Assembly (NCBI GenBank): GCA_947652115.1
Contig: OX393573.1
Span: forward strand, 2,365,769-2,429,768
Source: Blastomussa wellsi
Lineage: Eukaryota > Cnidaria > Anthozoa > Scleractinia > Plerogyridae
DNA: 64,000 nt
Direction: 5' to 3'
Of this stretch, positions 34,011 through 48,253 are shown piece by piece. Made by a program: the position numbers and the translations under genes. Every line of letters starts with the position of its first letter. The first letter of the stretch is position 1. The notes beneath the pieces were generated by a model, which was not told the DNA's origin, did not search any database, and saw nothing but the letters and a program-made list of their open reading frames with translations.

Positions 34011-35843
34011 ATAAAAAAAACAGAATGGGCGGATAACACGAGTAGAAACTCTGCAACGATATAATGACCCCCAATGTACAAAAAAACGCATTTCTTTTTT
34101 ACTTAATCCTTTTCAATGCATTTCAGGTCTTTATTTATTCTACCTGAGGCAGGCGTTATGATATTAAGAAATTATAAGGATACTTTGGTGGGATTAACCA
34201 TTTCCGCATTTCCGCATGCATGAACAGAAGACGAGATCTGTTGAAAATGTTATGGTATAAATATTTGTTTATTCTGATGTAAAGCATTTTAATTATGACA
34301 ATTCAGCCCTGTAGTTCGTTCTAATAATATTCATACTGACTAGCTAACCGGCGTTCTTTGAGATTGCAGGTTAATGTGTATAAATGACCTTGCTGTAGGT
34401 TAACTGGATTGCTCCTCGTTACCCTTTAAGGGACAAAGGAACAAACACCAGGAACCAGGCTATACTTGAATGAAAAGATTATTTTTATGAGAGCTGCCTC
34501 ACTTCTAGGTTAATTAACAAGCCGTAAATATATCTTCTCAGAATAGTACATATACCCCTTAATACGTAAAAACTAGTGACATGGCAATAAAAAAATTTAA
34601 ACGACCACAAAAAAAAAAAAGATTTTTATGCGAAATCTTTTGTGCATGTGCAAAACATGGAAACCTGTAGAGACAGATTTAATACGTAGTGTAACTGCTA
34701 ATCTAACCGGTAAGTAAAACTCTTTATTTAGCTTTATAGTTTCCGTTGGGCAGTAAATAATGAATTCTTCCGCTCCAGCCCAGACTTTGTTTGAAATCTA
34801 GCTAATGAGGCCAAATTTAAAATAAAAGGATTAAATCTATTAACAAAAATTTAAAGCCGCTTTGTCGTAAGGATACCTCAACAAGGAAACCATTAGTTGA
34901 AGACAGATCTTCACAGATGATTAATTACAGTACCTCTTTTTTTCTTGTGTATTAATACAAATCGAAGATGCAAACGACATTGAGCGTGTCTGCTCCGTGC
35001 CCTTACACACGTCTATCCTAATCGTGAAGGCTTAGTAGAAGAACCGTGGGTGTGGACGTTTTCCCTGAACGGTACGTTACCTTTAGCATGAATATTCCAT
35101 CAAAATAAGTATTCGTTTTGTTGTCATTTTATTTTCTTGCTAGCATTTATGGTCAATTTTTCTTTTTATGTCGTAAAAACTGTGTTTGTTGTTCATCGTA
35201 GTGTATGATTGGAAAGATAAAGTGTTATTCGTTCAGGTCTCACGAAGGAGTCACTCTGATCAACTCGTACCTCATCTTTATCTTTCCTAAACATTTCTTC
35301 TGTTTTGAATAAAAGCATTTGGGGCCGAACATTTTATAGCCGGCAAAAGCGCGATTCAAAGGCAATTATTCAAAGAAAAAGTAGAAGTGCAATTTTGAAT
35401 GCTTTCCGATTTCACTTTCAAAAATAAGAAATTTATACTCTTTGCGAGGTTTGAACTTGGAGTTGCATTGCAGATAAACAAATCAGACAACCAATGTGTG
35501 TGTTTAGGCCCATATATCATCAGTTCTCATATTCCGTAGAAGACGTCAATTTTGTTAGTCTCACTCGCTAACTAATCGACATGAAAACGGTGGTATAGAG
35601 TGGAACACGGTGCTGTTGCTAAAAAAATTCCCGATAAATCAGTTCAAAGTAAACATCTTTTAATTTATTCTAGTACTCGAACAAAAAGTCGCTTTCAGAG
35701 TTTTCTTTGTCACTCAGTCAAACGTAAAACTACTTTCAAAATTGAAGAAACATCTACAGAAGAAAAACACAGAAGACGTAATAACAAATCGAAAATGCAA
35801 CAGATAAATACGATTAGGGAAGTTTGACATGGACTGTACATAG
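34011..35843. other. Intergenic sequence without a recognised gene
   Basis: AT-rich, with a poly-A tract near 34605. The open frame at 35600-35827 has a Lys/Arg/Thr-rich translation without a recognisable domain, although it could be a 5' exon of the following gene. I see no splice evidence for it. Confidence 0.4.
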
Positions 35844-36040
35844 GAAGGCAACGTGGCCGAGTGCCATAGCGCTGGTGCTGTGATCGGGAGGTCTCAAGTC
35901 AAGTTCTGTCAAGGCCTCCGCCTTGCTACCACAGCGGGATTTGTTTCTCGGTATGTAGTAATCCCGAGTTGAAATCCTCGGGCACGCCTTGTAAATAGCG
36001 CTAATTAAGCTGAGTGTTTATGAAGCTTAGTGCAGGACCA
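35844..36040 (+). mobile_element. Diverged tRNA-derived SINE
   Basis: aaggcaacgtggccgagtgc resembles the head of the SINE at 2312, and ctcggtatgtagtaatcccgagttgaaatcctc is the equivalent of its ctcggtagccccgagttcaa body. The B box region is replaced. It lies just before PRDM14. Confidence 0.55.
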
Positions 36041-36232
36041 CTATTTCTTTTTGCATACGACATACAAACTTAATTCTTTTTAAACAAATGGCCATTCTTT
36101 TCTTCAAGGTGTACGTCTATGCGTGGCATAGGTAACATTTCTATTGTAAATACAACAACAAGTAGAACTAGAATGCCGAAATAAATTCTACATCCAGTCG
36201 GACACCTCATTGTTTTGCTTTTTTTTTTCAAG

Positions 36233-36400
36233 ATGTCTAACACATGGACCAAAACGCGAATTAATTTTTCACAAGAAGAACTAGAAGTAGCACTTTACGG
36301 CCAGGGCGGTACTTCCATGTATGAAAATGCAGGTACGTTTTCTCGTGGCGTTAACAAACTGTTAGGTGTATAGAGTAGATTAATTTATAAACCACTCTAT

Positions 36401-36432
<32 letters not shown>

Positions 36433-36479
36433 TTAGCGAATAGTCAAAAGGCTCAGCGGAGTTGACTATCGCTCATAGG

Positions 36480-36511
<32 letters not shown>

Positions 36512-38980
36512 GAAACCCTAAAGGGTTACATTCCAAAAGCTACAATTTTTAAATATTTTTTTGAGCCCAAAATCAAGAAAAATCTTGCATTCAAAGATCA
36601 AAGGCGCGCGATCGTTTTCTATCGGCGAATAGCCGGAAAACAGTGGGAGAAGCAATCAGATTCACGGATTTCCAATAGAACATAGCTGAGTTTCTACTAA
36701 CAAGCTTTATAAAATAACTGAGATACTACGCGCGCTCTCATTGGTTGATAGGTGTGTTTAGATGAGAGTATGTATACGTTTGTTCCGTCTTAGTTTCGTG
36801 CTTATTTAGTTGTAGTTAAGGGAGAAATTGGATCAATATGGCTCAACTTAATCGCAGATAACAGTCGCAGGGGAAGTGAAATCTGAGGTCTTGAACAGTA
36901 TCCCTACCAACTTTTTGCTACTAAAGTTTACTACTACATTTTGCGGCGATTATTTTTAATACATTTCGTACGGCTATAATGTACCTGATATCTCGTTTCA
37001 ACTGCCTTGTGGCCCACCCAGGGAAAAATCCGAATATGTGTGAGAAGTCTTCTTGGTTATGATACAGTTCGAATTCTTTTCTCGTTGAGGTAAACAAATT
37101 GCAAATGTCGGTACTACTAACATTTGCTGACTTTTTCCGTTAAGGTTGTTTTTCTGGTCAGTCGCTGCCACATGATCTAAGGTTGCTGAAGGTCTCGAGC
37201 TATGGAAACCTGCGCTTTGGCGTTTTCTGCGGTCAGCTGGGTATCAAGAAGGGCATGCGCTTTGGCCCATACACAGGCAGCATTGTCTGTCCAGACCGAA
37301 TGCCCGCAAGTTCTGTTCAAAAAGAATTTTTATGGGAGGTAAGGGATAGTCGATTTTTTTCATTGCAAAGACATCAACTTAGATATGGAGCTAAACCAGG
37401 TTTCTGTAGCATTTAAGCGGCTGGGAGTATTTCTGCTCCCCTGGATGGGAATGCTAGTCTATCGCAGGCTATGCCCGGCATCAACTTCGCCAGTACCCAT
37501 TTACACAGTCAAGCACTGTGGGAGAAAAAGTATTTTGCCCAAGAACAGGAAGTAGTGATATTTTTCTGTTACACAGAAATTGCATTTCGTGTAATTTTTC
37601 AACAACATTTTCCACCTTTTAATCGTGAATATCAAATATTTCCGAGTGCCCAGGTGTCTCAGCCAATCAAATTCGAGGATTTGGTAATAGACAGCCGATA
37701 ACATGCGTGCTGTGATTGGGCAATATTTTCGGGCCTTATCTGATAGTCTATTAGTTTAATATTCACACGGCTGCCTTCAGTAACTCCGTTCTTACGGCTA
37801 TTCATTTTTCTTAGATATTTACGGACGGACGCCTTCGCTACTACATAGATGGAGCGGCGAACAGCAAAAACTGGATGAAGTTTGTCAGCTGTGCACGACA
37901 TACTGGCGAGCAAAACCTGGTGCTAGTACAACAGGAATGCTATTTGTATTACGAGGCCATGCGCGAGATAACGGAGGGGGAGGAACTCAAGGTGTGGTAT
38001 GGAGACGGATATAGGGTGTTCATGGGCCTACCCCTTGGGATAAAAAATGGACCGGATGGTGAGTTATGACTATCGATGTTATAAGTAATTATTGTTTGAG
38101 AGTGTGACTTATGGTGTTACGTTGCGCTGCCCAGCATTTCTGGATCTTAACGATTAAAGTGGATCTGCAGATGTGTCGATAGTGTCAGTGTCTACATTTC
38201 CAATGAGCTGTTAAAGTGCCTATGAAGTGAATTTTTTGTGCGTTCAGTTTTAAATTCTTGTCCACACTTAGGGTGCATTCGACTGGGAAATTTTGAAACC
38301 CAGATTTCGGATTTCCCAATGCAACACAACTGGACTTTGAGAAAGAGAAAGTCTACACCAAAACCGGATTTCGCCGGATTTCAAAATCCATTATTGGGAC
38401 ATCCAAAATCTGGATTTGAAGATCCTAACCCATATATTTCCCTTCCTTTCCTTCAGATAACTCAGGCTTTTCTTGTCAGTGTTGTGGTAAAGTATTCACC
38501 TACGGATATTACCGCGACCGCCACCTCAAATACACTCGTTGCGTTGATTACGGAAACCGGAAGTTCCCTTGCCCGCAGTGCGACCGTTCCTTCGAGAAAC
38601 GTGACCGGTTACGCGTTCACATTCTTCACGTCCACGAGAAATACCGTCCACACCAGTGTACAGAATGCGGGAAGAGCTTCTCCCAGTCGTCCAGTTTGAA
38701 CAAACACGCACGGATACACAGCGGGGAGCGGCCCTACAAGTGTCCTCACTGCGTCAAGTCCTTCACGGCTTCGTCCATTCTCCGCACACACATCCGTCAG
38801 CACAGCGGCGAGAAACCATTTAAGTGCAAGTACTGTGGGCGGGCGTTCGCCTCGCATGCAGCCCATGACAGTCACGCACGTCGAAATCACATGAACCGTG
38901 TTTGTGGCACTGACTCGGACAAGGGACTTGTTAGGTTTCGCGTCTTTCATGACTTGGGTCTCAAGCCTTCTACAGACTAA
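36233..38980 (+). CDS. PRDM14: PRDM14-like SET and zinc-finger transcription regulator
   Basis: The exons are 36233-36332, 37145-37338, 37815-38058 and 38457-38980, phases 1, 0, 1; 353 aa from the ATG at 36233. That ATG follows a long pyrimidine tract and AG, so it may be an internal exon with a further N-terminus upstream (vertebrate PRDM14 is about 570 aa). The pre-SET motif FSQEELEVALYG is present. The SET/PR domain runs FGVFCGQLGI, GMRFGPYTGSIV, IFTDGRLRYYIDG, NWMKFVSCAR, EQNLVLVQ and ELKVWYGDGY. Five zinc fingers follow, starting with the PRDM14-specific first finger (CGKVFTYGYYRDRHLKYTRC) and SFEKRDRLRVHILHVHEK, KSFSQSSSLNKHARIHSGER, FTASSILRTHIRQHSGEK and ASHAAHDSHARR. The sixth finger known from vertebrates is replaced by a short tail ending LKPSTD. 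PRDM14 acts in germ-cell and pluripotency control in mammals and in motor neurons in fish; its role here is unknown. AATAAA lies at 39228. Identification is secure. Confidence 0.94.
36403..36710. repeat. Dispersed repeat copy 2, with palindromic 104-bp head
   Basis: aacaattagactacgagccc at 36403 pairs with gggcgagtagtctaattgtt ending near 36506, forming a hairpin element closed near agcggagtt. The remainder (cagtgggagaagcaatcaga, tttccaatagaaca, gtttctactaa) matches 33920-34005. It lies in PRDM14 intron 1. Confidence 0.7.
36715..36805. repeat. Dispersed repeat pair member (gctctcattggttgat)
   Basis: It matches 7645-7735: gctctcattggttgat, aggtgtgtttagatgag and cttagtttcgtgc. Confidence 0.55.
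37393..37556. repeat. Dispersed repeat, gatgggatgctagtccatcg family
   Basis: It shares ccaggtttctgtagcat, gagtatttctgctcccctgg, atgggaatgctagtctatcg, agtacccatttaca and ttgcccaagaaca with 1857-2092. It lies in PRDM14 intron 2. Confidence 0.65.
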
Positions 38981-40633
38981 AGCCTAAAAGTTGTCGAGTA
39001 GTATTATAAGTACACGATAATGCTAGAGATTGGTAATTAGCACTCACTGCGCATGTCATAGCTCACGGTTGGGCCTGGCAACCATTAGTGGCAAACCTGA
39101 AGAAGACTTCCTTTCGGTCGACAGAAAAGGGAAACGAAACCCAACTGTTGACAGCAAAATTAACGTTTACATTGAATTCGTTATCGAAAACTGATTAAAA
39201 TAGATTTGCTTTGAAACTGTTGTCACCAATAAATATGCTCAAAATTACGCGCTATAACTTGGAAAGATCTGTGACCGCTGTACAGATTTTCGTTTGCCAG
39301 GCCCTGAAACGAATTTCGAACTGAAAGCAAATTATGTCTGCTATATCTGCAATACGTTATCTGAAAACAAATCATGTAAAAAATAATAGTTGCACGTTTT
39401 GCATCAACTGTGCGCACATCGGTGCACACTGGGTTCGAGATTGATAAATCCCTCCTAATTAAATAAACAGAACAAGGCCTTTCTATCGTATCTTCAAACA
39501 GTATGACTTCGTAAGATAAGAATGGAAATTAAGCGTTTGTCAGAATTGCGTCAAAAAAAAAATGAAATGAATGAGTCTACATCTTCCCTGTTGTTAGGCC
39601 TTTATACTCTGAAGAGAAAAAGTAATTTACTTCAAGTTGGCGATTTGTACCTTACACAGATGGACTACAACTGCAAATTTGGAAAAATAATAAGTTGGAC
39701 GTTACTCGATCGCAAGACACGATTTCCGAGTTGATTTTGGGTCAATGTCCGTGAAATTTGTCTTCGAATGAAACCATTCATATGAAAATGTGTTTTACCT
39801 GCACGTCGACTGTCAAATAAAACTCATTTTCACATGAAAAGGTCTCGACGAGAGACAAATTAAAGGAAATTGCCTTTTATTTAAATATAATGAATATATG
39901 AATGTAGAATGTACCATATCGGGACTTTGTTGTTTTTATAAAATATAGTTGCTAGGAGACATGCAAGTAAAATGTCCGTGAAAACAGTGTCCATGGACTT
40001 GGCTGATTAAATGTTCTGCGTGTAAAGGAAACGGAATTTTGTTGCGGAAAAAGTTGTAGCTCGTTAGGCGTAGTGTCTCAGTTCAAGCATATATACGCAA
40101 TTAACAATTTTATTCACCCATTTTATAATCAAGGTTTGGAGTCTTTAGAGCTGAACATTCAGTTAAAGTTGAATTAGTTAATAAGATTTCATTAATTTAG
40201 TTTCGGATTTGCCATCGATGCCACCGACCCGACTTCACAAAGGCAATTTCAGTTCCGTCTAACCTATTACTGTATGAGTTAAATTACAATACAGACTTCA
40301 ATATCATTATGCTATAAATACAAATAGGAGAAAAGACATATTATTGGAATTTCCTTTTATGTTATTTACCCCAGCTGCGTGATGATATTACCACAACAGT
40401 GACTTCAGCCAATGAAAAGCCTCTATTTTCTTGACCGTCATTAAAACGTTCAATTTAATTATTTTCTATTCGGAGGTGTCATTCCTAATGAAATTCAGCT
40501 GCGTTGCAAATTTTGAGAGCATTTAAAAGCAGTGAGCTGAAATTGGAAACAATATGTATTCAAAAACACCAGGACGCGGAAAAAGTGATGGTGGAAAATT
40601 CGGAGTTCTGGTTTTCAATATATATATAGCACT
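38981..40633. other. PRDM14 3' region and intergenic sequence
   Basis: A poly(A) signal candidate for PRDM14 is at 39228-39233. The rest is AT-rich with no frame that looks coding and no element ends I could pair. Confidence 0.5.
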
Positions 40634-42859
40634 ATGACAAATTCAAAATCCCATTTAAACAGATTGTTGTTTCTTTGTATAACAATTTTGTTCGTCGTTT
40701 GCAGTTCGCTTGGAAATCTTGACATCAACGTAAGCATTTTCCTGGAAGAATCGAACTCTGATATAAAGGAAATTGTGCAAAATGCTGTTGCTCGATTCAA
40801 CAGCGAACACAATAACACTTCCCTGGAGAAACAAATCCGCCTAAATGTTAGCTTGGTCAGCTATAACCGAATGATTAACAGCATTCTTAGCCTGGAACAA
40901 GATCTTTCCAGTTCCTTACATACGGCAGTCTTTGTTCTTGTCTCGAGTCATGAGATGGTCATGTCTTCCATAATGGAAAGATATATAAATATTGTTACAA
41001 TTGGGCTTTTCCAAACGGATGGAATTCCAGCCACTCAGGTAGGAATTATTGTACTCTTAGTGTATTTATTAATTGGCATTAACCTCTGCAAAGAACTGAT
41101 TGCTTCGAGTTTTGATTTTTAACTCAGATTCCTGTTTATACTGCAACATTTCGGCTGCTGTAATGAGTTTTAGGCAAAAGCGGAGTTAACGTCTAATCGC
41201 ATCCCGTCGAATAGTCAGGGAGGAATACTATTGTGCTTTGGCTGGGACGTTTCAATACAGTGCCCACTTGTAAATTAATAGTATATTTTGTTGTTGTTTT
41301 CACTTACAAGAAAACCTCACAATAGTTTTGCCAATAGTTGGTGAATGTATCTGTGTTTTTTTAGCAAATCGTGATTAATCTTTAGCTTGGAGCTCGGGTA
41401 ACTCCGAGAGAAAATATTCTATAATTCGTTTAGTAATTCTTTAAGTTTACTTCCGATTCAAGTAACAAAATATGATTTATACAACTTCATGCAATAATTA
41501 TCTGGCGTAGACACACGAGTTCAACCAAATCAGACAGCTTTTCGGCAATTCCTAGCTTAATATGGAAGAGAAATCTTAATTTATGTTTGTATTTTGTCAA
41601 GTTAAAAAGCATTTTGTCTTTGCTACCCGCGAAGTGAGATCGAGTCTTTTTGATTATGCACCTGATTTAAAAATACATTTTTTTTCGTATTCTCGCAAAT
41701 TAAAGATATTAAAAAATGAGAGAAAAATATGAAAAAATAAAATATGTCTGAACTAGAAAGTTTCAACTCTTGAATTTCTCTGGTTAAAAAATGTAGCATG
41801 ATTTTATATCAAAGATAAAAAACCATGTAGATGGTAGTTTCAAGGGCTGTTTTTGAAAGCTAAAAGTTTTGTGACAATGCCGTTTCTTACGTGTTTCTTA
41901 TTCAAAAATTAGTCTGGCTGGCAATTTAGTTTACGACAGATCGCTCACTTGATCCGGTTGGTTTACAAAAATGCCTTATCATGCTTATGGCAGTTATCTT
42001 TGCTTGTTAAAATTGTGTCTGCACACGAACGAAGTTATATTGTGCGAGCAAATAACGCCGGTGGAAAGAAAAACAAATATTGACTACACCAACGCACAAG
42101 GTTTAGCGTCCTCTGTAAGCCGGAGAAAAAAGCTTAAGCTAAAATAGAAAATGAATTTACTGAAGACATAACCAAATGGCTCCATTTCTGTCCGTTTGTT
42201 TATATATATATTTCCTGCACTGAGTCTGATCTGTCATTCGAAATATTTCTACAAAAACTTTTTGAATACTTTGATTTTATTCGAGTATGTAAATGATTTA
42301 CGTACCCGAATAAAATCGAAGCATTAAATGCAACGTTTTCTGAAGTTCGCTCTGTAGAACCTTGTAACTAGTGTTTGGTATTCTAAATATAAACTTAGCG
42401 TAGTAAAAAATTGCCTGCCATTTTTCTGTTCTCATTCCGGTTAACACCGAATACCAAAGGTTTTCAGAACTTTTCGTGTTGAAAAGCAATTGAAAAGGAG
42501 AAAAAGGAAACGACGAGAACGTAATATCGTAAATCGTTTTTGCTGAATCCTCGCTCGCGACAGGAAGTTTTCCGTTCAGTGCATGTAATATCGATCAACA
42601 CTGCCGGACAACACTGAATCGAACTTCAAACGTTGATTGAATACGGCACGAATTTGAAGAACCGTGGCACTTTGCACATAGTCACAAAATATTGAGAGGG
42701 TCTTACCAATGACCTGATATTTAGCCCCACCTTATAAAGCATGATAGACAGTAACACGTGGGGGTTTCGAAAGGGTTTCATCCGAAGAACAAGGCTTAAA
42801 TGTTAAAGCCACGTCAGGGATATATGCAAGTAAAAGCACTTAGCTAGTCTAATTATCAG

Positions 42860-42902
<43 letters not shown>

Positions 42903-45900
42903 GAGTATAACAATATCATTTGGTTTTATCAACCTTCCGACGAAGGGCTAATGCTCGAAACGTCCGCTCTTGAATCTCTTTACGGTGGCCAATTGACATT
43001 ATCAACCCAGTTGATAAAACCAAATAATATAGTCTAATTATTAACTTAATTAGAATTTAGTTATACTGTAGCATAACTAAGATCAGACTATCGAGTTAAA
43101 TTTCCTAATCCAATTTTGTTTGAAAGGTCTAGCAGCGGACTTAAACCAGGCATATACGGCAGGGGCGGATATCCACTGCATCATTGTTTTTTGATTAATC
43201 TAGCAGCTGTCAAAAACTGCTTTTGTTAGGTATTGTAAGCAGCTTCTATTGTTTTTAAGTCTAGCTAAGTCATTACTTCAGTTGTTTAGTCTTTTTAACG
43301 TTTTGGGCTTAGGGTGGCAGACCAATCACTTTATATGTTACGAGAGCTGCAACTTCACCCTTGTTTTTCAATCGTTATCTGCAGGAGAATCCCATCGCTT
43401 TCACAAGAGTTGCTTATCCTTCGATGTTACACTATGCTTGCGCTCTGCGAGACATGGTGCAGAAAATGGGATGGCGCACAGTCAGCCTTGTGGTGTCCGC
43501 TGACACGGAAGGAAAAGTACTTGCAGAAGCTATGCTGGATTATTCAAAGAAGGAAAAATTGAATATCCAGCATATTGCTTGGATATCGAGAAGGGAAAAC
43601 ATTGCTGAGTTGAAATCGATTATCGAGCCAGCAATGACTAATGACAGCGACGCTGTTATTGTTCACATACGGGACACTCATAACGACGACCTGTTCCGAT
43701 TGGTTCAAATTCTCGGCGTCAATCGATTGAAAGCTTCCTGGGTGCTGACAGATATCACTACATACGGGGTATCAAATATTACTGTGTTACCAGCAGGATT
43801 TGTAAGAATATCTCCCTGGAAAAGTCCGGAACATGATATTATGCGGAATGCTTTGCACGATGCATTTGATCTGATTGTGTTGTCGGTGAAAGGCACAACG
43901 AAGCAAGCCTCAAGGAAAACCACTGGGGACATGCAGGGGTTACTAAGAAAGTGAGTACATACATATATATATATCTTTCATGCACCCATATGAAACTCTC
44001 TTTTTTTCGATGGTGATGAAGGGAGGAGAGGGGAGGAGGGAGGCGGAAACAATCAAAGCTTGTACTCGAGTCAGGGAAACTGTAGGAATATAAGTGTGAC
44101 AATATGTGACAGAAACCCTACCACTACTAATAATTTTTGGCATTTCCCGATTGTGTTCAGCAACTCTTGAGCAACCGTTTGCTGCTTTGAACTTGTTTCT
44201 ACGGACGGATCGAGCAATCTGAACTTTTACTTCAGTTCTAACTTTCATTTATTTTCGTAGCATGCCTGGACATTAGACGATGCATCTTCTAAGATGCATG
44301 CACCGAAAACACATCTATAAACGCGTGCTTCCACGTTCCACGTTCCACGTTCAGTGCCCTGGTTTAATAAAGTTAGGTTCTTTAATGTGCTTATACTTTT
44401 TATCCCTATCTCAGTATACCTCTTTTACGACCGGTTCGCGAATTTTTCGCCTTAAATACCCTCACAAGACTCGACGATTGGTCGACCTCTGTTGGAGAAA
44501 ACATGCGCTTGTCTGAGAAAACGGAGCGGACTTGCCAGGGTGGTCGAAATAGAACCTGCACTTCTCTGGACTAAAACAAGTTATGCTGTTTTGACATTTT
44601 TAGCCTGTGAAACCATTTAATGTGATTATTTTTTAGGAGAATGAAAGGCACATTTTTTCAAGGCAAAACATCGTTATTCGAGGATCCAGCTACAGCCAGG
44701 GGACCATTTTCCACAATGTACATTTCTAATCTAAAACAGGACCTCGATGGCCAGAAACATTGGTGGCCCATTGGCCTGAGGACATATTCAGGAATTGCAT
44801 TAGAGCCCTTCAACGCCCCCAACGGAACGGTCATTTATCCACATTTGGCTCATTCCAAGCACACTGTGCGAGTCCCTGTGATTTTGTACCCTCCGTGGGT
44901 TGAATCAGAGGAACCTAAGGACACGTTAGAAAATAACATGACGTGTCTAAAGAGGGGGTATTCCTGTTACAACAAAACTGGCATAGCAGTCAGAAAGCTT
45001 TGCTGTTTTGGATTCTCCATTGATTTATTAAAAATACTTGAACGCGAACTTGGTTTCGTGCCTGAAATTTACTTCGTTGCTGATAGTCAGTATGGCAGGT
45101 TTGACGAAAAGACAGGAAAATGGAACGGGATTGTAAATGAGCTTATGTCCGGAAGAGGTAAAAAGCCTTTTTTATATAACAGCATTGAGATAAAACGGCC
45201 ACCATATGCACACGGGTCGGGGGACGGAACGGGGGACTTGGGGGGGGGGGGGGCGCTGTGATTTCCCCCTTGCTATATTTCTGTCGTGCTCTCGTCACTT
45301 TCTTTCGCGCTTGTAAAGGAACCAAGCAAGCTGAACGCTTTTTAAGATGATCACAACCACGGATAAATTCTTGCAAACTTAAAATATAAGTTCGAGAAGA
45401 AAAAAAAACTACAAATTAAAGTGAAGCGTAATATTTCGGTGCTTTATATTTTTAGACCATACTGTCAAATGTGACAAAGGTCCTTTTTTCTTGCTTGTTT
45501 GCAAGATGTACTTTGGATTTGTAATCGTCTTATATTTTCTACATTTGTCGGCGGGAAGAGGTTTTAATGCTATGGTTTTTATTTGTTAATTAAGATACCT
45601 TTATGACACTCTTAGCGGTATGAAGTTAAAGTGATCGGTCCCTTTAATTTGTCTTGCACTATAAGTACGAAACTTGCATCTCTTCGTTGTTAATTCCGGC
45701 TGGAATCTTTTTTGCTAGTTATAGGAAACCTTGTCAAAATATTGTGCCAGTTAATTTCAATTGTTTTTAGGTGATTTGGCCTTGGACTTGGCTTTGACTG
45801 AAAAACGAGCGAAACACATTGCGTTTTCATTCCCATATCTTCCCCTCGCTCTCAACATTCTAGTGGAGAAGGAAGGAGGCTCCCAAACAGGTGAGAGACA

Positions 45901-48176
45901 TCTTAAGGTGGCTCACAACAGTTTAAAGCTTCCCGTCTTTGGCATTGTATTACAGCTAGGCTGATGACGCAGATGAAAAGTATTTAGTAAAATATTTAGT
46001 ATCTTGTAGAGTATTTATCAGGGAACAGAGCCAGGTCAAGATTGAGACAAACTCAATTGCCATGGCAACACCAGAAGAGTTCAAGGATAATCCATGTTTT
46101 ACATTTCGGGGCTAACAACTTAAAAACTACTCAGTGGAAGTTTTTTGATATATTTTCATTTAATCCACAGAAGAAACTTCTTTGCAAACTTTCACGTTAC
46201 CAGGCACCAGCCAATAGCGAAGCTCCATCTTTCTGTATATAAAAAAACACACGACCCACAATTCATTGATTCGCTCCGACGAAGGGCGAACGCTCGAAAC
46301 GAAAAAAATGACAGCTCCGAAACCTATCAACAAAATGTTTGAAAAATTTGAAGAAATTTTTACCGACCGAAATATGTAAAAAACAAAAACTTTAACGTAG
46401 TAGTTTTAAAAAAGGTAAAGTTTAGGGCAATTTTGACACCTTTTGACGTTGCCATGGAAATATAGTTCGACGTCATATGGTAACAAATTTGTTCAATGGG
46501 AAAATCTGCACACATTTATCCCAAAAGTTAACTTTCAGCGTTATTGGTGTTGCTACAATAGAATTTAGAAGACAGGGATGTGTAAACCATTATGAGCACA
46601 AAATAATTCAATTGTAATACTACAAATTTACTGCCGAGAAGAACTCCACCTTACGAACACCTCTCTAAAAAATGCAAACACTTCTACAGTTGTATTTAGC
46701 TGTATATAGGGACGTCAAACCCGACCTTAGAGAAACAAGAACGGCTCCGCGTATAACTGATCTATATTCATCTGCGCACTAAGCTCACAGGACGGATTGT
46801 CTAGCCACCAAGCTGCAAAGAGACTCCTTACATTACAATATATCCCAGTACCCACAAAACGTATCATATTAGATACCTTAGCGTGTAGTAAAAATGTCAC
46901 ATATAATAGGGGATTAATTATTCAATAAGTGTTGCATTTATCTGAAAGCCACAATGACGTGAATTCTTGTTACGATAGCTATTATCGAAGAAGTATGGAT
47001 ATCGTACTAGTTTTCTACACGCAGAGGTCATGATGGTTTTAATGTACTCCGCGCGCTTTTGTACTCTAGGGAGTTGAGTTACGTTAGCCCCTGACGGAGA
47101 CGCCCTGTGGGTTCATCACGCGCAAAGGAAGCGTCTGCATACAAACATATAAAAGCTTAGAGTCGAGTAGGACGATAAAATTAATACGTGTTTTATTGCC
47201 CGCATAGGTGTGCAGTGGTACTCGTGGTTGAAGCCATTTGACGTCAGCTTGTGGCTAACTATAATTGGAACATGTAACGTTATTTTGCTGGTAATTTGGT
47301 GGCTGGATAGAAAAAGTCCCACGGGATATTATCGCATTCTTAAGGAAAGTGATGACCTTCAAGATGGATTTACAATGCTTGGTTTGTACGACTAATCAGT
47401 GAACTGAAAATGGTTAAGGATGGCGGTTTCTTTTTTTTTCTTTTTTGTCGTGAAAAAAAATATAAAAAAATAAAACGATTATTACCAAAAATATAAGTTG
47501 CTTTCCCAGGAATTTTCAGTAATAATGACCAAATATCTAGTGACTTTTTAAAAAGAAACAAAATGTCAGAGTTAATATGAATTGGGTAGACTGCTTGCAT
47601 GAACTCTTGCGATTTTTAGAAGCCAACCATCTCGATCCTTTTGAGCTTAGAATTCTAAAACGTGATTAGATTGCTAATTCGTAGACAGACTTATTTTACA
47701 AACGATTACAGCGTGGGGTATAGAACCGTGAGTCTTCATGTTTTTGTGTTGTATTCATGTGCTTATCTCAACCTTGTTGCACAAACGGTGACACCTGAAT
47801 TACTTGAGGCGAGAGAGTAACCTGCACCAAATACGCCAGAGTTCATAGGAATATCTGACTCATTCAACACCAAACTACAGTTTGTAGCCCAGACAATAAT
47901 AAAAATCAACCTTTATTGAGAAATAAAACTCGAATCTTACATGCATCCATGTGGAACTTATTACAATATTTATTATATAAAGTAATAATACTAATAACAA
48001 AAATAACTTACTTACATAATAGAAGTAAAAATTAGATAATTGATAATAGAAGTAGCCCAGACAATTGATGATGTTTTGTTATTGACACTGCACAATTATA
48101 TTGATAGATAAAATAAACATTTTCTTGTATGTCAAGACACATAGAAATCGCTTCTAAATAAACATTTTTGCAAATG

Positions 48177-48253
<77 letters not shown>

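Noticed and set aside
35600..35827. 75-aa plus-strand frame as first exon of PRDM14
   Set aside because: Lys/Thr-rich with no similarity to PRDM14 and no donor site that links it in phase to 36233.
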